Assembly: GCA_020433785.1 (NCBI GenBank) | Contig: JAGRCC010000690.1 | Span: 1-11,057, forward strand | DNA: 11,057 nt | Origin: Anaerolineae bacterium | Lineage (GTDB): Bacteria > Chloroflexota > Anaerolineae > 4572-78 > J111 | Direction: 5' to 3' | Shown: positions 6,637 to 11,057 of the stretch, piece after piece | Layout of the letters: each line of letters opens with the position of its first letter | How positions within the stretch are numbered: the stretch's first letter is position 1 | Translations under genes and position numbers: made by a program | The notes under the pieces: generated by a model | Seen by the model: the letters and a program-made list of their open reading frames with translations, nothing else | Told to the model about the DNA's origin: nothing | Database searches by the model: none

Positions 6637-8615
6637 AACACCGTTGGGTATGGTTGTTGCTTATCGTTGGCGGCGATGTGGGGCTGATAACCGGAATTCA
6701 CTTGTTACTTTTGTGGCTGCGTTATGGCATGATAGCTCACTGGTTTCCGGCCTCAACCGCGAGTGGCAGTTACACCTTGTGGCTTATCCTAACCTTATTG
6801 GTGGCCGGGGTCATGTTGACCATCGCCGGTGCTTACCGTCTGCCGCAGCCCTTTAGCCGCGTTTCGGTCTCGGCCCGGCTGCTGCGGGTAATAGTTGGGC
6901 ACATATTTATGATCACCCTGCTGGTCTACCTGCTGAAACTGAGGATTAATCCAACCGCTTTTTCCTACTCACGCTTTGTGGTAGGTGGTGGCTGGCTGTT
7001 CATGTTTTTTGCCTTGGCGCTCTGGCGGCTCGCCATTGGGCGCTTACAGAGAGCTTTATTTCGGCGAGGTTGGGCCACCCGACGCGTGGCAGTAATGGGA
7101 CCGGCGGCCCAAGCGCAACTGTTGATCGACGGACTACAACGGCGGTACTGGCTGGGTGATCAGGCGGTGGGCTTATTTGTGACCGACTCAGAACCGTTCG
7201 CCAATACTCAGTTCGCAGCGGCGTTGCCCATGTTTCAGTGTGCCACGCTGCAAGAAGCAACTGATTTGGCCGCAAAGCTAAAGATAGAGCGCATCTGGCT
7301 GGCCATGCTGCCGGACGAGGCGGCAGAACAACTGCTTCAGTTGCTGGACGCACCGTCGCTGCCCGTGACATGGGCCATAGATAGCTCCGGATTTGAGCGC
7401 TGTCTGCCCCTACTCATCGACAAACTTGCTATCGATAATTCAACAGAACAAGCCGAGGCCCTTATGACCCAACTGCTGAAACGGGTCAGTCATGAGCAAG
7501 AACCATTGGCCTTTCCGCGCATCGCCTTCGTGGGACTGCGGGGTATTCCAGCCAGCTACGGCGGTATCGAGCGGTATGTGGAAGAATTAAGCGTGCGGCT
7601 GGCCAGGCTAGGTTACCGGGTGGCGGTTTACTGCCGGCCCCACTACAGCCAACAGCGCGGCCAATACAAAGGGGTCACCTTGCGACACCTGCCCTGCCTT
7701 AACACCAAACATTTAGAAACGATATCTCACACAGCGCTGGCCACCTTACATCTGCTGTTTATGGAGGACGATATTGTTCATTACCAGGCTTTAGGGCCCT
7801 CGCTGCTGGTGTGGCTGCCCCGACTGTGCGGGCATAAAACGGTGGTGACCGTCCAGGGAGCCGACTGGCAGCGGGCTAAGTGGGGGCCGGTGGCTAAAAC
7901 CGTTTTGAAGACGGGTGAATGGGCTGCGGTACATTTGCCTCACCAAACCATTGCTGTATCCTGTGCCCTTCAGCAGTACTACCGGCAGCAGTATCAACGG
8001 CAAGTGGTATATATCCCTAACGGCGTTAATCGGGCTGTTCCTCAGCCGCCCCATTACATCCGAACTCTGGGATTAAAGACCGGTAACTATATTCTAACCG
8101 TCGGACGTTTGACGCCGGAAAAGGGGTATCATACCCTAATTCAGGCGTATCGCCGTATTAACACCGACAAAATGCTGGTGATTGCCGGGGGTTCAAGCCA
8201 CACCGCCGCGTATGTTGATCAGTTGCACCGTCTGGCCCACGGTGCGTCGATTATATTTACCGGATACGTGTACAAGCAAACATTGGCAGAACTCTACAGC
8301 AACGCTTATCTGTTTGTATCGGCCTCTGAGGTAGAAGGATTACCCCTAACCTTATTAGAAGCCTTAAGTTTTGGCGTCAAGGTGTTAGCCAGTGATATTC
8401 CGGCCCATCAAGAAGTGTTGAGTGGGCACCAACACACCTTTCGCGCCGGCAGCCAGCAATCGCTGACAATGGCCCTGCAACTGATGTTAAACGCCTCCAA
8501 AGCGAACCGAGTGACAGCCGCTGAGCTACACCCGTGTATCGTCGATAGATACAGTTGGAAACGGGTCACAGAGGATACTGAACGGCTTTATCAAACGCTG
8601 CTTGCCTCCCATTAG
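6633..8615 (+). CDS. Membrane protein: polyprenyl glycosylphosphotransferase-like N-terminus fused to a GT4 glycosyltransferase
   Basis: This 660-residue protein has an unusual layout. Four hydrophobic segments lie near 5-29, 47-67, 84-102 and 116-137, followed by a basic stretch (RRGWATRR). A Rossmann-like domain then starts with VAVMGPAAQAQLLIDGL at 152-168. This resembles the N-terminal half of WbaP/EPS-type polyprenyl glycosylphosphotransferases (membrane helices plus CoA_binding_3-like domain). The usual catalytic sugar-transferase domain is absent. From about 295 a complete GT4 enzyme follows: RIAFVGLRGIPASYGGIERYVEEL (DUF1972/rhamnosyltransferase-like start), VTVQGADWQRAKWG near 405-418, IPNGV at 461, ILTVGRLTPEKGYHTL near 487-502, and the EX7E motif EGLPLTLLE at 568-576. 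It is therefore probably a membrane-anchored glycosyltransferase acting on a polyprenyl-linked acceptor at the inner face. The reading frame is continuous across the junction. Donor is unknown. It is the last gene of the run. Confidence 0.85.
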   Translation: MKHRWVWLLLIVGGDVGLITGIHLLLLWLRYGMIAHWFPASTASGSYTLWLILTLLVAGVMLTIAGAYRLPQPFSRVSVSARLLRVIVGHIFMITLLVYLLKLRINPTAFSYSRFVVGGGWLFMFFALALWRLAIGRLQRALFRRGWATRRVAVMGPAAQAQLLIDGLQRRYWLGDQAVGLFVTDSEPFANTQFAAALPMFQCATLQEATDLAAKLKIERIWLAMLPDEAAEQLLQLLDAPSLPVTWAIDSSGFERCLPLLIDKLAIDNSTEQAEALMTQLLKRVSHEQEPLAFPRIAFVGLRGIPASYGGIERYVEELSVRLARLGYRVAVYCRPHYSQQRGQYKGVTLRHLPCLNTKHLETISHTALATLHLLFMEDDIVHYQALGPSLLVWLPRLCGHKTVVTVQGADWQRAKWGPVAKTVLKTGEWAAVHLPHQTIAVSCALQQYYRQQYQRQVVYIPNGVNRAVPQPPHYIRTLGLKTGNYILTVGRLTPEKGYHTLIQAYRRINTDKMLVIAGGSSHTAAYVDQLHRLAHGASIIFTGYVYKQTLAELYSNAYLFVSASEVEGLPLTLLEALSFGVKVLASDIPAHQEVLSGHQHTFRAGSQQSLTMALQLMLNASKANRVTAAELHPCIVDRYSWKRVTEDTERLYQTLLASH

Positions 8616-8640
8616 CTGTTTACACACAAGGTAGTCTGAC

Positions 8641-8749
8641 AGTCTCACTTGAGACGACGGCGGTAATGAAAACAGTAGGGCAAGTCGCTGACTTGTCCCA
8701 ACCCGGACAAATTAGCAATTTGTCCTACTAAACCTATTTTCAGAGGAGC
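8641..8749. repeat. Modular repeat, copy 1 (insert = two hairpins)
   Basis: A left module at 8641-8672 contains the palindrome GTCTCA-CT-TGAGAC and ends in AATGAAAA. A right module at 8735-8749 reads TATTTTCAGAGGAGC. Both recur in copy 2 (left module 27 of 32 bases identical, right module 15 of 15). The insert between them (8673-8734) differs fully from that of copy 2. TGAAAA and TTTTCA of the two modules are complementary and could close a stem around the insert. Confidence 0.75.
8674..8729. repeat. Paired hairpins with covarying arms
   Basis: Hairpin 1 pairs GGGCAAGTC (8678-8686) with GACTTGTCC (8690-8698), nine pairs including one G-U. Hairpin 2 pairs GGACAAATT (8705-8713) with AATTTGTCC (8717-8725), nine perfect pairs. 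The two share the GGxCAA/TTGTCC outer part. They differ at two inner positions where both arms change together, so pairing is kept. AGTAGG and CCTACT at the outer ends could also pair. There is no strong T-run after it, so a terminator role is doubtful. Confidence 0.7.
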
Positions 8750-8754
8750 CAGAT

Positions 8755-8835
8755 AGTCTCAGATGAGACGACAGCGACAATGAAAATATCTGACTACCGA
8801 CTACTGATATCTGACTACCGTATTTTCAGAGGAGC
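8755..8835. repeat. Modular repeat, copy 2 (insert = direct repeats)
   Basis: The left module at 8755-8786 contains GTCTCA-GA-TGAGAC and ends in AATGAAAA. The right module at 8821-8835 is identical to that of copy 1. TGAAAATA (8781-8788) and TATTTTCA (8821-8828) form a perfect 8-bp inverted repeat. The insert contains ATATCTGACTACCG twice (8786-8799 and 8807-8820), offset by 21 bp. Confidence 0.75.
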
Positions 8836-8842
8836 ATTGCTT

Positions 8843-8877
8843 AAAACAAAAAGAGGCCAGCACAAACGCAGGCCCCT
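8843..8877 (-). terminator. Rho-independent terminator of the CoA-transferase gene
   Basis: Read on the minus strand, AGGGGCC pairs with GGCCTCT (seven pairs, one G-U) around a 12-nt loop. A TTTTTGTTTT tract follows directly. It lies 31 bp after the TAG stop. On the plus strand the stem is followed by a weaker GTTGTTTT tract, so it may also stop some transcripts from the convergent glycan genes. Confidence 0.72.
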
Positions 8878-8907
8878 GTTGTTTTCGATGCGCTTTGCCC
8901 AGCCGCC

Positions 8908-10413
8908 CTACATATGATCCGTGGCGATAAAGCGCGTGTGCCAGCTAAAAGCCTCTTCCAGCAGATGCGGCGTCTGCTTGCCGGGCGACATGGCCAGGGC
9001 GCGATGGAAATATTCGTCCAGAGCCGGCTTGTAATCAGGGTGAGCGCAGTTGTCGATGATGACGCGGGCCCGCTGCTTGGGCGACAGGCCGCGCAGGTCG
9101 GCCAGGCCATATTCGGTGACAATGATCTGGGTGTCGTGCTCGGTATGATCGACGTGCGAGACCATCGGCACGATGGCCGAGATGGCCCCGCCCTTCGCCG
9201 TTGACGGGGTCATAAAGAAGGACAAAAAGGCGTTACGGGCAAAATCGCCGGAGCCGCCGACGCCGTTCTGAATCTTGGTGCCCATAATGTGGGTCGAGTT
9301 AACGTTGCCGTAGATGTCAGCTTCCACCATCCCGTTCATGGCGATCACCCCCAACCGGCGAATAACTTCCGGATGATTGCTGATGCCCTGCGAACGCAAA
9401 ATAATTTTGTCGTGATAGAAATCGATCTTTTGGTTAAAGCGCTCCAGCGCCTCCGGGCTAAGCGAAAAGGCCGTGGCCGAGGCCGACAGCAGGGTGCCCG
9501 TATCCAGCATATCGAGCATACCGTCCTGAATAACCTCAGTGTAGGCGCTCATACTTTCAAAGCGACTTTCTTGCAGCCCCATCAGCACCGCGTTGGCAAT
9601 ATTCCCTACCCCCGACTGAAGCGGGAGCAGCGTTCGATCGGGCAGCCGCCCCTTGCTGACCTCGTGTTCCAGAAAATCGAGAATGTGGCCGGCGATCCGG
9701 TTGGAAATCTCGTTGGGCGGGCTAAACGGCGAGTTGCGGTCGTGGTCGTTGGTTTCGACCACGGCCACCACCTTACTGGGGTCGCAGCGCAAATAAGGCA
9801 CGCCGATACGGTCGTGAGCGTGGATGATCGGAATGGGCTGGCGGTTAGGCGGGTCGGCAGTCTCATAGAAGATATCATGCATCCCCTCCAGCTTTTCATT
9901 TTGCCAGGCGTTGACCTCCAGGATAATCTTGTCGGCGTGGTCGAGCCAGGTTTTGTTGTTGCCCAGCGAACTGGCGGGAATAAGGCGGCCATCTTCGCGC
10001 ACGGCCGTCACTTCGACAATGGCAAAATCGAGCTTGCCGAAAAATCCGTAGCCGACATATTGCGGCACGTGGCTGAGATGGATATCGACATACTCGATAT
10101 CGCCGGCATTGATCCGCTTGCGCGTTACCGGTTCAGATTGGTAGGGCAAGCGCAGCCGCATGGCGTCGGCCATAGCCAGCGCCCCATCCAGTTCCGGCGC
10201 GGTTGACGCCCCGGTCCAAACCCCGATTTGAAACGGCCGGCCCTCGATATGCGCCTGGGCAATCTGTAGCGCCAGGGCGCGCGGAACCTCCTTCGGGTAG
10301 CCACTGCCGGTAAATCCGCTCATGCCCACATTGACGTTGGTTGGAATGAGTGCCGCCGCTTCCTCGGCCGACATAATCTTACTACGCAAAGCTTTATTCA
10401 AGACACGTGACAT
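8908..10413 (-). CDS. Acetyl-CoA hydrolase/CoA-transferase, succinate:acetate (AarC/YgfH) type
   Basis: The 501-residue protein matches the size of class I CoA-transferases of the succinyl-CoA:acetate/propionate group. These cytoplasmic enzymes move CoA between succinate and acetate (or propionate) through a glutamyl-CoA thioester. The N-terminal half has the loop VGMSGFTGSGYPKEVP near 29-44 and GVWTGASTAPELDGALA near 64-80. HVPQYVGYGFFG follows near 115-126. The expected catalytic glutamate is E293 in YTEVIQDGMLDML, very near the Glu294 position known for AarC. The CoA-loop motif GVGGSGDFARNAFLS follows near 387-401, then ADLRGLSPKQRA. All parts are present, so I expect an active enzyme. Acetate versus propionate preference, or simple hydrolysis, cannot be told. 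The ATG at 10413 is supported by AGGAGA 8 nt upstream. It is transcribed alone, against the glycan genes and away from smc. Confidence 0.93.
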   Translation of the reverse strand: MSRVLNKALRSKIMSAEEAAALIPTNVNVGMSGFTGSGYPKEVPRALALQIAQAHIEGRPFQIGVWTGASTAPELDGALAMADAMRLRLPYQSEPVTRKRINAGDIEYVDIHLSHVPQYVGYGFFGKLDFAIVEVTAVREDGRLIPASSLGNNKTWLDHADKIILEVNAWQNEKLEGMHDIFYETADPPNRQPIPIIHAHDRIGVPYLRCDPSKVVAVVETNDHDRNSPFSPPNEISNRIAGHILDFLEHEVSKGRLPDRTLLPLQSGVGNIANAVLMGLQESRFESMSAYTEVIQDGMLDMLDTGTLLSASATAFSLSPEALERFNQKIDFYHDKIILRSQGISNHPEVIRRLGVIAMNGMVEADIYGNVNSTHIMGTKIQNGVGGSGDFARNAFLSFFMTPSTAKGGAISAIVPMVSHVDHTEHDTQIIVTEYGLADLRGLSPKQRARVIIDNCAHPDYKPALDEYFHRALAMSPGKQTPHLLEEAFSWHTRFIATDHM

Positions 10414-10421
10414 ATTAGTTG

Positions 10422-10427
10422 TCTCCT
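10422..10427 (-). promoter_or_regulatory. Ribosome binding site AGGAGA of the CoA-transferase gene
   Basis: On the minus strand AGGAGA stands 8 nt before the ATG at 10413, which fixes the start codon. Confidence 0.85.
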
Positions 10428-10495
10428 TTAGTGATAGCGCATCAGATGGGGCAGGCTAAGTATCTCTTCTTCATAAGCGTTATATCTATCACGGC

Positions 10496-10506
10496 AGTGT
10501 GACACT
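10496..10506. promoter_or_regulatory. Palindrome AGTGTGACACT, possible operator
   Basis: This perfect 5+1+5 palindrome lies in the untranslated leader of the CoA-transferase gene, about 27 bp downstream of the predicted -10 box. The position would suit a repressor site. No regulator can be named from the sequence, and a chance palindrome of this size is possible. Confidence 0.3.
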
Positions 10507-10532
10507 CCCTCTCTGGTTAATCTAACGGCTTG

Positions 10533-10561
10533 AGTATAAAGGGGAGTGTAAGTGGAGTCAA
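10533..10561 (-). promoter_or_regulatory. Sigma70-type promoter for the CoA-transferase gene
   Basis: On the minus strand TTGACT (10561-10556) and TATACT (10538-10533) are separated by exactly 17 bp, each one base off consensus. Transcription would start near 10526, giving a leader of about 113 nt before the ATG. Confidence 0.72.
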
Positions 10562-10606
10562 ACTAATTCATAGCGCTTCGGGGTGTTCGGCCCGTTGCTC
10601 TGGTGA

Positions 10607-10692
10607 TGAATATCGTGGAGCAACAAAGCTTGCTTTGTCATCCAGCTAGTGAATATCGTCGAGCGACAAAGCTTGCTTTGTCCTCCAGGTAG
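10607..10692. repeat. Two tandem copies of a 43-bp hairpin repeat
   Basis: Units 10607-10649 and 10650-10692 abut exactly and agree at 39 of 43 positions. Each holds the palindrome ACAAAGC-TT-GCTTTGT; in unit 2 the arms grow to GACAAAGC/GCTTTGTC (10665-10682). The units lie between the two divergent promoters, upstream of both. Confidence 0.85.
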
Positions 10693-10762
10693 GGCCAAAA
10701 TAAATAACTTTCACGCTCCAGACCGTTGTGCTTCTTTGCGCCATAAACGCTCCCAAACCGCT

Positions 10763-10790
10763 TTGACTCTCCCCTAAATTTCGATATACT
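10763..10790 (+). promoter_or_regulatory. Sigma70-type promoter for smc
   Basis: TTGACT (10763-10768) and TATACT (10785-10790) are separated by 16 bp. Both boxes are the same as those of the divergent CoA-transferase promoter. Transcription would start near 10797, about 130 nt before the smc ATG. Confidence 0.62.
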
Positions 10791-10865
10791 CATCTGGTTG
10801 GGTATTTGCTGTCCACTCAACATCTAACCATCTGACCATAAGACTTTAACCCGATAGTGCGTAAT

Positions 10866-10907
10866 GCGTAGGGCGTAATGTTAAATCAATACGGCTGCGC
10901 CCTACGC
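10866..10907. repeat. Inverted repeat in the smc leader
   Basis: GCGTAGGGCG (10866-10875) and CGCCCTACGC (10898-10907) are perfect 10-bp arms around a 22-nt loop. Allowing two mismatches the arms extend outward by about six more bases. It ends 19 bp before the smc ATG and is not followed by a T-run. It could be a small mobile palindromic element or an RNA structure in the leader. Confidence 0.7.
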
Positions 10908-10926
10908 GCTACGTACTACGTACCAT

Positions 10927-11057
10927 ATGTATCTAAAAGCACTCGAACTACAAGGCTACAAATCATTCGCCAACAAAGTTGAATTTGTCTTCGACCGGGG
11001 CATTACCGCCGTGGTTGGGCCGAACGGCAGCGGTAAATCCAACGTGGCCGACGCCAT
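10927..11057 (+). CDS. smc: Chromosome segregation protein SMC (3' truncated by window edge)
   Basis: The reading frame from the ATG at 10927 stays open to the window end, giving 43 full codons. The protein starts [17 protein letters not shown], continues into [15 protein letters not shown], and ends in VADA. This is the unmistakable SMC N-terminus: the first strand and the YKSFA turn of the ATPase head, then the Walker A loop GPNGSGKSN near 32-40. Bacterial SMC is about 1,200 residues long and forms an ATP-driven dimer with ScpA and ScpB that organises and separates chromosomes. Only the first few per cent is visible here. No clear Shine-Dalgarno site precedes the ATG; the space just upstream is filled by the end of an inverted repeat and the CTACGTACTACGTA-like tract. 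A promoter-like sequence stands about 130 bp upstream. Confidence 0.95.
   Translation, partial: MYLKALELQGYKSFANKVEFVFDRGITAVVGPNGSGKSNVADA

Noticed and set aside
8642..8655. GTCTCA..TGAGAC as terminator of the glycan genes
   Set aside because: The arms are six bases with a 2-nt loop and no T-run follows, so it does not fit a rho-independent terminator.
8641..8835. Insertion sequence remnant
   Set aside because: No transposase fragment is readable in any frame, and the modules are too short to be IS ends with cargo; a small palindromic element family fits better.
9289..10206. A 305-codon open frame on the plus strand with no stop
   Set aside because: It is antisense to the well-supported CoA-transferase, has no family motif and a low-complexity, Val/His/Arg-rich composition typical of the complement of a GC-rich gene.
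10607..10692. CRISPR-like repeat array
   Set aside because: There are only two units, they abut with no unique spacers between them, and no cas gene is near.
10638..10823. A 61-codon open frame on the minus strand between the divergent genes
   Set aside because: It runs through the tandem hairpin repeats and over the predicted smc promoter, with no RBS support or recognisable motif.

Overview
The window reads as chromosomal DNA of a bacterium of moderate GC content. A Chloroflexota (Anaerolineae-like) source is my best guess. It rests on the style of the SMC N-terminus, the polysaccharide proteins and the many short palindromic repeats between genes, not on any marker gene, so it stays an inference.

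Positions 1-8615 hold one plus-strand run of six genes for making and exporting a surface or extracellular glycan. In order they are: the 3' part of an O-antigen ligase/polymerase-like membrane protein with a TPR tail; a PAPS-type sulfotransferase; a GT4 glycosyltransferase; a GT2 glycosyltransferase; a second GT4 enzyme with a four-cysteine insert; and a large membrane protein. The last joins the membrane and Rossmann-like part of a polyprenyl glycosylphosphotransferase to a complete GT4 enzyme. Three of the five junctions are stop/start overlaps (TTGA, ATGA, TTGA), so at least parts of the run are translationally coupled. Together the genes suggest assembly of a heteropolysaccharide that may be sulfated and is polymerised or ligated at the membrane. 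No complete initiating phosphoglycosyltransferase and no flippase is visible, so these must lie outside the window.

Positions 8616-8907 separate two convergent genes. This stretch holds two copies of a modular repeat with different inserts, one insert being a pair of covarying hairpins. It ends with a rho-independent terminator for the minus-strand gene.

Positions 8908-10413 (minus strand) encode a full-length class I acetyl-CoA hydrolase/CoA-transferase of the succinate:acetate (AarC/YgfH) type, with a clear RBS and a strong sigma70-like promoter. Positions 10414-10926 are a divergent control region: two well-matched promoters facing away from each other, two tandem copies of a 43-bp hairpin repeat, and a larger inverted repeat. 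At 10927 the gene for the chromosome-condensation ATPase SMC begins and runs off the window. Central metabolism and chromosome maintenance genes therefore flank the glycan cluster on its right side.
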